12,590 nucleotides of DNA from Armatimonadota bacterium (lineage in GTDB: Bacteria; Sysuimicrobiota; Sysuimicrobiia; Sysuimicrobiales; VGFF01): contig VGFF01000061.1 in the NCBI GenBank assembly GCA_016868955.1, positions 1-12,590 on the forward strand, in the 5' to 3' direction. Position numbers and translations under genes: made by a program. The notes under the pieces were generated by a model, which saw only the letters and a list, made by a program, of their open reading frames with translations, had not been told where the DNA came from and did not search any database. Shown piece after piece: positions 1-7,164 of the stretch. Position 1 is the stretch's first letter, and each line of letters opens with the position of its first letter.

Positions 1-169
1 CACGGCGATCGGGCTTCCTCCGGCGGCCGCCGCGGGAACGATTCGGCTCTCGCTCGGGCGGGACACGACCGAAGCGGACGTCGACGAAACTGTCGCGGCG
101 CTTCACGAAATCGTGCCCGCGATACGAAGCACGGGGCCCGGATCCGCGCGCTCGTCGACCTTGCGCTAG
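1..169 (+). CDS. Cysteine desulfurase-like protein, C-terminal fragment (partial, runs off left edge)
   Basis: The first complete codon is at base 2 and the frame runs 55 codons to a TAG at 167-169. The visible tail contains GTIRLSLGRDTTEADVDETV, which resembles the C-terminal segment of NifS/IscS/SufS-type cysteine desulfurases, where an 'IR-SLG--TTE-E-D' stretch is followed by a last helix. These PLP enzymes take sulfur from cysteine for Fe-S cluster and thiocofactor assembly. The catalytic lysine and cysteine lie outside the window, so the subtype (Fe-S, tRNA thiolation, or another class-V aminotransferase) cannot be settled. The gene is on the same strand as the nuo operon and ends 71 bp before nuoA. 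A role in supplying Fe-S clusters to complex I is possible but is only inferred from position. Confidence 0.72.
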   Translation, partial: TAIGLPPAAAAGTIRLSLGRDTTEADVDETVAALHEIVPAIRSTGPGSARSSTLR

Positions 170-240
170 CGCCCCCTGTTTTGGGATGATCGATGGGGTT
201 CGGCCGAGGACCGACCGACCGGATCGATAGGAGCGTTGAA
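170..240 (+). promoter_or_regulatory. Short intergenic leader before nuoA, with two GATCGAT copies and a GACC triplet
   Basis: This 71-bp gap separates the desulfurase-like gene from nuoA. It contains two copies of GATCGAT (188-194 and 222-228), each including the palindrome ATCGAT, and three tandem GACC units (209-220). I see no convincing -35/-10 pair and no terminator (no stem followed by a T-run), so the nuo genes may be read through from upstream. The repeats could be operator half-sites or chance; nothing in the window decides. Confidence 0.25.
229..233 (+). promoter_or_regulatory. Ribosome binding site that decides the nuoA start
   Basis: AGGAG lies 7 nt before a GTG at 241. An upstream in-frame ATG at 193 would add 16 residues (beginning MGFGRGPTD) that do not look like any NuoA N-terminus and has no comparable Shine-Dalgarno sequence. 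The GTG start gives 118 residues, close to the usual NuoA length. Confidence 0.7.
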
Positions 241-597
241 GTGGCGGACTACCTTCCCGTCCTGGTGCATTTCCTCATTTCGGCCGGATTGGCAACCGCG
301 TTGATGATGCTCCACTGCGTTGTCGCCGGGCGCTTTCCCAGTCCGGAGAAGATGGTCGCGTACGAGTCGGGGATATGGCCCGTCGGTACGGCCGAGGTTC
401 GCGTCCCCATTCATTACTATGTGATCGCGATGATCTTCCTGCTGTTCGACGTGGAAGTCGTGTTCTTGTTCCCCTGGGCGGTCTTGTTCCGCGAGCTCGG
501 CTGGACGGCGTTGACGCCGGTCCTCGTGTTCCTCGCGGTCCTCATCTTCGCCGACCTATACGCTTGGAAGCGAGGCGCGTTCCAATGGCAGGAGTAG
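241..597 (+). CDS. nuoA: NADH-quinone oxidoreductase subunit A
   Basis: NuoA (ND3 homologue) is a small membrane subunit at the junction of the membrane arm and the hydrophilic arm of complex I; its TM1-TM2 loop lies by the quinone cavity. The 118-residue product has three membrane segments, at about residues 5-29, 59-79 and 85-108. The loop carries Y41-E42-S43-G44, and TM2 carries the hallmark F69-D70-V71-E72, whose acidic residues belong to the proton path. Start is GTG 241 on the strength of AGGAG at 229-233. The gene overlaps nuoB by 13 nt, suggesting coupled translation. Odd point: the loop reads ESGIWPVG, with Trp46 where NuoA/ND3 proteins I know have an acidic residue (ESG-D-P or ECG-D/E-P). 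Family identity is secure. Confidence 0.96.
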   Translation: MADYLPVLVHFLISAGLATALMMLHCVVAGRFPSPEKMVAYESGIWPVGTAEVRVPIHYYVIAMIFLLFDVEVVFLFPWAVLFRELGWTALTPVLVFLAVLIFADLYAWKRGAFQWQE

Positions 598-1076
598 AAG
601 AGACAGACCTGCAGCGGAACGTCCTCACGACGACGGTCGACCGCATGCTCGCCTGGGCGCGACGGTCGTCGGTTTGGCCGGCGCAATTCGGCTTGGCCTG
701 CTGCGCGATCGAAATGATCTCGACGGCCGCGGCGCGGTTCGACATCGCTCGGTTCGGGTCCGAGGTCATGCGGGCGTCGCCGCGCCAGGCGGACCTGATG
801 ATCGTCGCCGGTCGCGTCAGCCAGAAGATGGCACCCGTTTTGCGCCACATCCACGACCAGATGCTGGAACCGAAGTGGGTCATCGCCATGGGCGATTGCG
901 CGTCCTGCGGCGGCGTGTACAACAACTACGCTCTGGTGCAGGGCGTCGACAAGATCGTGCCGGTCGACGTGTACATCGCCGGGTGCCCACCGCGGCCGGA
1001 AGCCCTGCTGTACGGCATCATCAAGCTGCAAGAGAAAATCGACGAACAAGGGCGCCAGGGGACGAGAACCGCGTGA
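585..1076 (+). CDS. nuoB: NADH-quinone oxidoreductase subunit B (cluster N2 subunit)
   Basis: NuoB (PSST homologue) holds the terminal [4Fe-4S] cluster N2, which passes electrons to quinone, and forms the quinone pocket with NuoD. The 163-residue product shows the tandem cysteines C39-C40 in GLACCAIEM, C105 in MGDCASCGG and C134 in AGCPPRPEA: all four N2 ligands. ATG 585 lies inside nuoA and is preceded by GAGG (572-575), 9 nt away. The same frame is open upstream to 375, but that stretch lies under nuoA and carries no NuoB-like sequence. The stop overlaps the nuoC GTG as GTGA. C108 adds a fifth cysteine next to the third ligand; some relatives have Ser or Thr there. The length and motifs are typical of the family. 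Confidence 0.97.
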   Translation: MAGVEETDLQRNVLTTTVDRMLAWARRSSVWPAQFGLACCAIEMISTAAARFDIARFGSEVMRASPRQADLMIVAGRVSQKMAPVLRHIHDQMLEPKWVIAMGDCASCGGVYNNYALVQGVDKIVPVDVYIAGCPPRPEALLYGIIKLQEKIDEQGRQGTRTA

Positions 1077-1612
1077 CGGCGGCGCTCGAGCCGGTTCAGG
1101 AGTTCCTCGCCGAACGTTTGGGAGACGATGCCCTCGCCGCTTCGGTCGATCGCGGCGAAGCGACGGTGCTCATCGCCCCGTCCCGCGTGGTCGACGCGCT
1201 TGCGGCCGTGAAGGCCGCCCCGTGGGATTTCGCGGTCCTCATCGACTTGACGGCCTGGGATCGACACCCGATCGAACCACGCCTGGAGGTCGTTTACAAC
1301 CTGCTCTCGTGGTCGCGAAGACAGCGCCTTCGCGTTCGCGCGCGTGTCGACTCGAGGGACGCCGTCCTGCCGACCGCCACGGGCGTCTATGCGGCGGCCG
1401 ATTGGTTCGAACGCGAGCTGTGGGATCTCTTCGGCATCCGCTTCGACGGGCACCCGAACCTGACGCGCATCCTCATGCCCGACGACTGGGAAGGGCATCC
1501 GCTGCGGCGCGACTTCGCGCTCGGCGACGAGCCCGTGGAGTTCCAAGGGCACATCCCGAAGAGACCGAGTGACATCATTCCGCACGTGCCGGCGCGCAGA
1601 AAGGATCGCTGA
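1073..1612 (+). CDS. nuoC: NADH-quinone oxidoreductase subunit C (30 kDa type)
   Basis: NuoC (30-kDa subunit, Nqo5) is a cofactor-free peripheral-arm subunit that braces NuoD and NuoB. The 179-residue product carries the family signature from E113: EREL-WDLFGI, followed by GHPNLTRILMPDDWEGHPLRRDF, and ends in a basic tail. Start GTG 1073 overlaps the nuoB stop (GTGA) and has AGGGGA (1057-1062) 10 nt upstream; the same frame is open further upstream but there it only shadows nuoB. The gene is separate from nuoD, with a 10-nt gap, unlike the nuoCD fusion of enterobacteria. The N-terminal 70 residues are variable, as usual for this family. Confidence 0.95.
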   Translation: MTAALEPVQEFLAERLGDDALAASVDRGEATVLIAPSRVVDALAAVKAAPWDFAVLIDLTAWDRHPIEPRLEVVYNLLSWSRRQRLRVRARVDSRDAVLPTATGVYAAADWFERELWDLFGIRFDGHPNLTRILMPDDWEGHPLRRDFALGDEPVEFQGHIPKRPSDIIPHVPARRKDR

Positions 1613-1622
1613 CGCGTTCGAC

Positions 1623-2801
1623 ATGAGCGAATTGACGCGCGAGACGCTGACGATCAACATGGGGCCGCAACACCCGAGCACCCACGGCGTGTTGCGCCTC
1701 GTCCTCGAGCTGAGCGGCGAAACCATCGTCTCTTGCAAGCCGGTGATCGGCTACCTCCACACCGGCATCGAGAAGGAGATGGAGACGCGCACGTATCACC
1801 AGAACATCGCGCTCACCGATCGCATCGAGTATCTTGCTTCCTACTTCGAAGAGATGGCGTACTGCCTGGCGGTCGAGAAGCTCCTCGGCCTCGAGGTGCC
1901 GCGACGGGCGCAATACATCCGCGTCATCCTCTGCGAGCTGAATCGGATCGCCAGCCACCTCGTATGGCTGGGCACTTCCGCGCTCGATCTGAACGCCAGC
2001 AGCGTCATGATGTACGCGTTCGCGCACCGCGAAGAGTACCAGGAGATGTCGGAGATCGTGTCCGGCCAGCGGATGATGCCGGGGTACTTTCGCATCGGCG
2101 GCGTCCAGTGGGACCTGCCGGAAGAGTTCTTTCCGCGCGTTCGCAAGTTCATCGACGAGCTGCCTCGGCGGCTGGACGAATACGAGGCGCTGCTGACCGA
2201 CAACCCGATCTGGCGGGATCGCCACATCGGGATCTCGAGCCTGTCGCGCGAGCAGGCGCTCGCCTACGGCGTTACCGGTCCCGTGTTGCGCGCGTCGGGC
2301 GTGAATTGGGACCTGCGCAAGGCGATACCGTACTCCTCCTACGAGGACTTCACGTTCGAAGTCCCCGTCGGGGCGAACGGCGACGCGTTCGATCGCTACA
2401 CGGTGCGCATGGCCGAGATGCGGGAGTCCGGCCGCATCCTGCGTCAAGCGCTCGACGGGCTCCCCGAGGGACCGTACATCACGAGCGATCGCAAGGTCGC
2501 CCTGCCGCCGCGACCAGAGCTCGTCCGCTCGATGGAAGCGGTCATCCACCAATTCAAGCTGGTCAGCGAAGGCATCCATCCTCCGAAGGGGGAAGTGTAC
2601 GCGGCGGTCGAGTCCCCCCGTGGCGAGAAAGGCTACTTCATCGTGTCCGATGGTTCGAACAAACCGGTCCGCGTTCGCGTGCGGGCACCGTCGTTCAGCA
2701 ATCTCGCGGCGCTGCCGGTGATGGTGCAGGGCGAGATGCTGGCCGACGTCGTCGTCGCCATCGCCTCCATCGATATCGTCTTGGGAGACGTGGACCGGTG
2801 A
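1623..2801 (+). CDS. nuoD: NADH-quinone oxidoreductase subunit D (49 kDa type)
   Basis: NuoD (49-kDa subunit, Nqo4) is derived from the large subunit of [NiFe] hydrogenases and forms the quinone head-group site with NuoB. The 392-residue product opens with NMGPQHPSTHGVLR, placing the quinone-binding histidine at H21 and the matching tyrosine at Y70 (in DRIEYL), equivalent to H38/Y87 of Thermus Nqo4. Other landmarks are GYLHTGIEKEME, LNRIASHLVW, RIGGVQWDLPEEF, GVNWDLRKAIPYS, HPPKGEVY and the typical C-terminus VLGDVDR. ATG 1623 fits the conserved N-terminus; an in-frame ATG at 1569 would run under the nuoC tail. The nearest Shine-Dalgarno (AAAGGA, 1600-1605) is 17 nt away, rather far, so coupling to nuoC termination may help. 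Full length, no defects seen. Confidence 0.97.
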   Translation: MSELTRETLTINMGPQHPSTHGVLRLVLELSGETIVSCKPVIGYLHTGIEKEMETRTYHQNIALTDRIEYLASYFEEMAYCLAVEKLLGLEVPRRAQYIRVILCELNRIASHLVWLGTSALDLNASSVMMYAFAHREEYQEMSEIVSGQRMMPGYFRIGGVQWDLPEEFFPRVRKFIDELPRRLDEYEALLTDNPIWRDRHIGISSLSREQALAYGVTGPVLRASGVNWDLRKAIPYSSYEDFTFEVPVGANGDAFDRYTVRMAEMRESGRILRQALDGLPEGPYITSDRKVALPPRPELVRSMEAVIHQFKLVSEGIHPPKGEVYAAVESPRGEKGYFIVSDGSNKPVRVRVRAPSFSNLAALPVMVQGEMLADVVVAIASIDIVLGDVDR

Positions 2802-3283
2802 CCCCGGAGACGCATACCCTCGCGCCCGCCGCCGTCGCCGACATCCGTGAGATCAAAGCGCGGTATCCGGTCGCACAGTCCGCGCTCGTCCCGGCTCTGC
2901 TCCGCGTGCAGGCGGAGTACGGCTGGGTGCCACCCGAGACGTACGATGGCATCGCCGAGCTTCTCGGGCTCGACACCGAGGTCGTCGCCGAGGTCGCGTC
3001 CTTTTATCTGCTCGTGTTCACGGCGCCCGTCGGCAGGCAGGTCATCCAGCTTTGCACGAACGTCTCATGCTTGTTGGCCGGCGCGGACGCGATCCAAGCG
3101 CATGTCGAAGCGAAGCTCGGCGTGAAGACGCGACAAACAACGGCCGACGGACGCTTCACCTACATCGTCGCCGAGTGCCTCGGCGCCTGCGAGGAAGCAC
3201 CCTGCATGCTCGTCGGCGAGAAGCGATACAAGCGGCTGACGCGCGAGAAAGTCGACGAAATCCTCGATCGCACGGACTCCTAG
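2798..3283 (+). CDS. nuoE: NADH-quinone oxidoreductase subunit E (24 kDa, cluster N1a)
   Basis: NuoE (24-kDa subunit, Nqo2) has a thioredoxin-like fold that binds [2Fe-2S] cluster N1a beside FMN in the NADH-oxidising module. The 161-residue product has the helical N-terminus with ALLRVQAEYGWVP and VAEVASFY, then the four ligands C86 and C91 (CTNVSC) and C127 and C131 (CLGAC). Start GTG 2798 overlaps the nuoD stop as GTGA and has GGGAGA (2783-2788) 9 nt upstream. nuoF follows 3 nt after the stop. Length and spacing of cysteines are normal for the family. Confidence 0.96.
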   Translation: MTPETHTLAPAAVADIREIKARYPVAQSALVPALLRVQAEYGWVPPETYDGIAELLGLDTEVVAEVASFYLLVFTAPVGRQVIQLCTNVSCLLAGADAIQAHVEAKLGVKTRQTTADGRFTYIVAECLGACEEAPCMLVGEKRYKRLTREKVDEILDRTDS

Positions 3284-3286
3284 CCG

Positions 3287-4606
3287 ATGACGCAATCGCC
3301 GGGGACCCTGGGTCCCGATCCCACGAACGTCCTGCTGCGGCACGTGAACGTGCCCGGCCAGCACGACATCGACACGTACGTCGCGAACGGCGGGTACGCG
3401 GCGGTCCACCGCGCGCTCAAGGAGATGAATCCGGACGAGGTCGTGGCGGCCGTCGATGGGTCGCAGCTGCGCGGCCGCGGCGGCGCCGGGTTCCCGACCG
3501 GACGGAAGTGGAAGTTCATCAATCGCAACGCTCCCGTGAAGTACCTCGTCGTCAACGCCGACGAGAGCGAGCCCGGGACGTTCAAGGACCGAACCCTGCT
3601 CGAGGGCGATCCCAACCTGCTGGTCGAGGGGATCATCTTGACCTCGTACGCGCTCGGGGTGCGCAACGCGTTCGTCTACCTGCGCGGCGAGTACTACGAC
3701 TGCCACCGGTTGCTCGGCGGCGCGATCCGTCAGGCGTACGAGCGCGGCCTGCTCGGCGAACGCATCCTCGGCACCGACTTTTCGCTCGACTTGGTCGTGC
3801 ATCCGGGCGCCGGCGCGTACATCGCCGGCGAAGAGACGGCGTTGCTCGAGTCGCTGGAAGGTCGGCGCGCGATGCCGCGCCTCAAGCCGCCGTATTTCCC
3901 GGCGGTCATGGGGCTGTACAACAAGCCGACGGTTCTCAACAACGTCGAGACGCTGTGCTGCGTCCCCTGGATCCTCAACCACGGCGCTGAATGGTGGATG
4001 CAGCAGGGGCCGCCGCAGTTGTATTCGGTCAGCGGCCACGTGCAGAACCCGGGCGTGGTCGAGGCGCCGCTGGGCACGACGCTGCGCGATCTCATCGACC
4101 GCGCCGGCGGGCTGCGGCCGGGGCGGACGTTCAAGGCATGTTATCCGGGCGGTTCTTCATCGCGTCCGCTGGTCGCCGAGCATATCGATGTGGCGATGAA
4201 CCATGAGTCGCTCGCGAAGCTCGGCTCCATGATGGGCTCGGGCGCGGTCATCATCATGGACGACACGACGGACATGGTGAAGGTCATCGCCCGTGTCGCC
4301 GAGTTCTATATGGAAGAATCGTGCGGCAAGTGCACGCCTTGTCGCGAGGGCACGCGCTGGGTCGTGCAAGTTCTCGAGCGCATCTTGCACGGGCACGGCC
4401 GGCCGTCCGATTTGGATCTGCTGACCCACCTCTCGAAGAACATGACAGGCACGTGCTTCTGCCCCCTCGGCGAAAGCGTGCCGCCGAGCCTCAACGCGGG
4501 GTTAGCGCACTTTCGCAACGAGTTCGAGGCCTATATCGCGAGGTCGAACGCCGCCGTGCCGATGCCGGTTCGAATCAAGGAGAGCGTGCCGGTCGCCGGC
4601 AGCTGA
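3287..4606 (+). CDS. nuoF: NADH-quinone oxidoreductase subunit F (51 kDa, NADH/FMN-binding, cluster N3)
   Basis: NuoF (51-kDa subunit, Nqo1) binds NADH and FMN and passes electrons to [4Fe-4S] cluster N3. The 439-residue product has the glycine-rich FMN/NADH motif RGRGGAGFPTG (about residues 62-72), the FMN-site stretch NADESEPGTFKDR, and a second glycine-rich motif GAGAYIAGEETALL. The N3 ligands are C346, C349 and C352 (SCGKCTPCREG) and C392 (CFCPLG). An additional cysteine, C390, lies two residues before the last ligand. ATG 3287 begins 3 nt after the nuoE stop with no clear Shine-Dalgarno, so translation is probably coupled. It acts with NuoE and NuoG as the dehydrogenase tip, and its presence argues for true NADH use rather than ferredoxin or F420. 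Confidence 0.97.
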   Translation: MTQSPGTLGPDPTNVLLRHVNVPGQHDIDTYVANGGYAAVHRALKEMNPDEVVAAVDGSQLRGRGGAGFPTGRKWKFINRNAPVKYLVVNADESEPGTFKDRTLLEGDPNLLVEGIILTSYALGVRNAFVYLRGEYYDCHRLLGGAIRQAYERGLLGERILGTDFSLDLVVHPGAGAYIAGEETALLESLEGRRAMPRLKPPYFPAVMGLYNKPTVLNNVETLCCVPWILNHGAEWWMQQGPPQLYSVSGHVQNPGVVEAPLGTTLRDLIDRAGGLRPGRTFKACYPGGSSSRPLVAEHIDVAMNHESLAKLGSMMGSGAVIIMDDTTDMVKVIARVAEFYMEESCGKCTPCREGTRWVVQVLERILHGHGRPSDLDLLTHLSKNMTGTCFCPLGESVPPSLNAGLAHFRNEFEAYIARSNAAVPMPVRIKESVPVAGS

Positions 4607-4612
4607 CGCCGG

Positions 4613-4628
4613 CGGTTCCCGCGAACCG
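4613..4628 (+). other. Small perfect hairpin in the nuoF-nuoG spacer
   Basis: CGGTTC (4613-4618) and GAACCG (4623-4628) are exact reverse complements around a 4-nt loop CCGC. Just before it lies the 8-bp palindrome CGCCGGCG (4607-4614), which shares two bases with the stem. No T-run follows, so it is not an intrinsic terminator. It lies 8 nt upstream of the nuoG Shine-Dalgarno and could affect mRNA processing or nuoG translation; this is inference. Confidence 0.4.
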
Positions 4629-4636
4629 AGCGGCAA

Positions 4637-4643
4637 GAGGGGA
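4637..4643 (+). promoter_or_regulatory. Ribosome binding site fixing the nuoG start
   Basis: GAGGGGA sits 4 nt before ATG 4648. The same frame is open 109 codons further upstream, but that stretch lies under nuoF and lacks ferredoxin motifs; the [2Fe-2S] domain begins right after ATG 4648. Confidence 0.75.
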
Positions 4644-4647
4644 ACGA

Positions 4648-7161
4648 ATGAGCCAGACGCCCGCGAACCCGACGGTGACTTTGACGATCGACGGTCACGC
4701 GATCACCGTGCCGAAGGGGACCACCGTCTATCACGCGGCCAAGCAGCTCGGCATCGAGGTTCCGATCTTCTGCTACCACGATCGCATGCCGCCGCTCGGC
4801 GCCTGCCGCATGTGCTTCGTGAAGGTCGAGAAGATGCCGCGCTTGCAGACGTCCTGCACCTTGGAAGCGACCGAGGGCATGGTCGTCGAAACCGAATCCC
4901 CCGACGTCGTGGAAGCGCGTCAGGGCGTTCTCGAGTTCTTGCTGATCAACCACCCGCTCGATTGCCCGATCTGCGACAAGGGCGGCGAGTGTCCGCTGCA
5001 GGACAACACGTTCAAGTACGGTCCTGGCGCCTCACAATACGTCGAGCCGAAACGCCACTTCATGAAGGCGATCCCGCTGAGCCCTGTGCTTACGCTGGAT
5101 CGCGAGCGCTGCATCATGTGCTGGCGCTGCACGCGATTCGGCGAGGTGATCGCTGGCGATCACGCGCTCAAGGGGCACGAGCGCGGGTTCGCGACGCACA
5201 TCGACATCCCGCCGATCACGATGGAGGGGCCGAGCAAGTTCATCGGCAACACGATCGAGATCTGCCCCGTCGGGGCGCTGACGAGCTCGGCGTACCGGTT
5301 CCGGTCTCGCCCCTGGGACAATCTGGGAACGCCGAGTGTCTGCACGCACTGCGGCGTCGGCTGCGCGATCCGCTACGACGCGCGCGGCGGCGAGATCACG
5401 CGCGTGCGCTCGCGCGAGAACGCCGAGGTCAACGACGTCTGGACGTGCGACGTCGGATTCTTCGGCTACGACTACGTCAACAGCCAGGATCGGTTGTCGC
5501 GTCCGCTCGTGCGCCGCGGCGACACGCTCGTGGAGACGAGCTGGGACGAGGCGTTGAATCTCGTGGCGACGCGCTTGCGGGATGCGGGCGGCGACCACGC
5601 CGGCGCGATCGGCGGCGAGCGATTGACGCTCGAGGAATCCTATCTGCTCAGCCGGCTCTATCGGTCGCTGGGCAGCGCGAACCTCGACTACCGTGCCGAT
5701 TCCCTCGCCGCCCCGGACACGCGCGACTGGGGTTGGGGCACGGAAGGCACCATGGCCGACCTGGATCGCGCCGGCGCCATCGTTCTCATCGGTTGCGACC
5801 TCATCGAGGAGTATCCGGTCGTCTGGCTGCGCGCGAAGCGCGCGCTCGATCGCGGCGCCTTGGGTTTCGCCATCGCGCCGAAGCGCCTGGAGATCGATCG
5901 CTATCTGCGCCACAACGCGGTCGTGCGGTACGGGCACGAAGCGCTCGTCCTGCTCGCGCTCTCAAAGCTCGTTGCCGAGGCGCGCGGTGCCGAGGCGCCG
6001 GTCGAAGCGGCGGCGCTCGTTGACCTCGATGCCGCGGCGCTGGCGAGCCGCGCCGGCGTCTCGATCGAGGCGTTGCGCGCCGCCGCGCGCGACTTGATTG
6101 CGCATCCGCCGGCGTCGTTCCACGTCGGGCGATTGGCACTGGACGGCCCCGATCCGCGCGCGGTTCTGCTGGCGGCGAACACGCTACGGGCCGTCTGCGG
6201 CGGCGGCGCGTTATCGATCTTGCGCGGGCGTGGCAGCGCCGCCGCCGCTGCGGTCGCCGGCATGGTCCCGGACGCGCTGCCCGGCCTGGCCCCGACCGAC
6301 GACGCCGCCGCTCTCGGGCGACTGCGCACCGCTTGGGGACGGGACATCGCCGCAAAGAAGGGCTTGGATACGCCGGGCATGTTGGGCGCCGCCGCGGCGG
6401 GCGAGCTGTCGTTCTTGCTGGTCGCGGGCGCCGATCCCGCGGCCGACTACCCGGACGCCGAGGCTTGGCGTCTCGCGCGGGCCGGGGTCGGCTTCCTCGT
6501 CGTGCAGGACGTGTTCCTGACCGAAACCGCGAAGCAAGCCGACGTTGTGCTGCCCGCGTTGACGCATGCCGAGAAGAACGGAACCGTTGGCAGCATCGAG
6601 GCGCGCGTCCAGCGCATCGGGCAGGCACGCCCCGGCCTCGACGGCGCGCGCGCGGACGCGACGATTCTGCAGGCCATCGCGACGCGCGTCGGCGTCCCGC
6701 TCATGTACGGATCCGTGCACGAGATCTTCGAAGAGATGACGACCGTCATCCCTGGGCTCGCGGAAGGGTTGGCGTTCCCCCTGCCGCGGCGCACGGCGCG
6801 CGTGGAGCGAGAGGCGATCGAAACGATCCTCGCGTCGGCGCCCGCCAGCGGCGGTGGAGCGACGCTCGTCCCGGTCACGTCGCTGTTCCGCCTCGGAGAG
6901 ATGACGAAGCGGTCTCCCGGCCTGGCGCGGCTCGCGGGCCGACCGACCGCGACGGTGCACCCGCTCGATGCGGCACGTTGGGGTATCGCGAACGGCGATG
7001 AGGTCGAAGTCGCGTTCGACGGCCGCACGGCGCGACTCTTCGCGCGCGTCACCGATGAGACGCGGGAAGGGCAGATCCTGGTGCCGCGGAGCCTGCGGCT
7101 CGGCGGGCGCGCGCACGACGGCACAGTGCGGCGCCTGGCGCCGGCGGGAACGTGGGCCTGA
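4648..7161 (+). CDS. nuoG: NADH-quinone oxidoreductase subunit G (75 kDa, clusters N1b, N4, N5, N7)
   Basis: NuoG (75-kDa subunit, Nqo3) carries the Fe-S relay between NuoF and NuoI. The 837-residue product has a plant-type ferredoxin domain (N1b: C42, C53, C56, C70), then the His-Cys3 site of N5 (H102, C106, C109, C115), then N4 (C155, C158, C161, C206). Next comes a molybdopterin-oxidoreductase [4Fe-4S] domain with C232, C235, C239 and C267, the ligand set of cluster N7, found in some bacteria and lost in mitochondria. About residues 280-740 are a degenerate Mo-bisPGD enzyme fold; I see no obvious metal-ligating Cys or Sec motif. The last 100 residues resemble the dinucleotide-binding domain (VHPLDAARWGIANGDEVEV). 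Length lies between Thermus Nqo3 and E. coli NuoG. The middle is rich in Ala and Arg and poorly conserved. Confidence 0.96.
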   Translation: MSQTPANPTVTLTIDGHAITVPKGTTVYHAAKQLGIEVPIFCYHDRMPPLGACRMCFVKVEKMPRLQTSCTLEATEGMVVETESPDVVEARQGVLEFLLINHPLDCPICDKGGECPLQDNTFKYGPGASQYVEPKRHFMKAIPLSPVLTLDRERCIMCWRCTRFGEVIAGDHALKGHERGFATHIDIPPITMEGPSKFIGNTIEICPVGALTSSAYRFRSRPWDNLGTPSVCTHCGVGCAIRYDARGGEITRVRSRENAEVNDVWTCDVGFFGYDYVNSQDRLSRPLVRRGDTLVETSWDEALNLVATRLRDAGGDHAGAIGGERLTLEESYLLSRLYRSLGSANLDYRADSLAAPDTRDWGWGTEGTMADLDRAGAIVLIGCDLIEEYPVVWLRAKRALDRGALGFAIAPKRLEIDRYLRHNAVVRYGHEALVLLALSKLVAEARGAEAPVEAAALVDLDAAALASRAGVSIEALRAAARDLIAHPPASFHVGRLALDGPDPRAVLLAANTLRAVCGGGALSILRGRGSAAAAAVAGMVPDALPGLAPTDDAAALGRLRTAWGRDIAAKKGLDTPGMLGAAAAGELSFLLVAGADPAADYPDAEAWRLARAGVGFLVVQDVFLTETAKQADVVLPALTHAEKNGTVGSIEARVQRIGQARPGLDGARADATILQAIATRVGVPLMYGSVHEIFEEMTTVIPGLAEGLAFPLPRRTARVEREAIETILASAPASGGGATLVPVTSLFRLGEMTKRSPGLARLAGRPTATVHPLDAARWGIANGDEVEVAFDGRTARLFARVTDETREGQILVPRSLRLGGRAHDGTVRRLAPAGTWA

Positions 7162-7164
7162 CGC

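Noticed and set aside
161..190. Possible sigma70-type promoter before nuoA (TTGCGC ... GATGAT)
   Set aside because: Both boxes match poorly and the first lies inside the upstream gene; chance matches of this quality are common.
1733..2797. Long plus-strand frame leading into nuoE, making a possible 516-residue protein
   Set aside because: The first 355 codons lie within nuoD and are Arg/Ala/Gly-rich without motifs; the real NuoE begins at GTG 2798 where family similarity starts.
4321..4647. N-terminal extension of NuoG by 109 codons
   Set aside because: This part overlaps the conserved NuoF C-terminus and lacks ferredoxin features; ATG 4648 has a good ribosome binding site.
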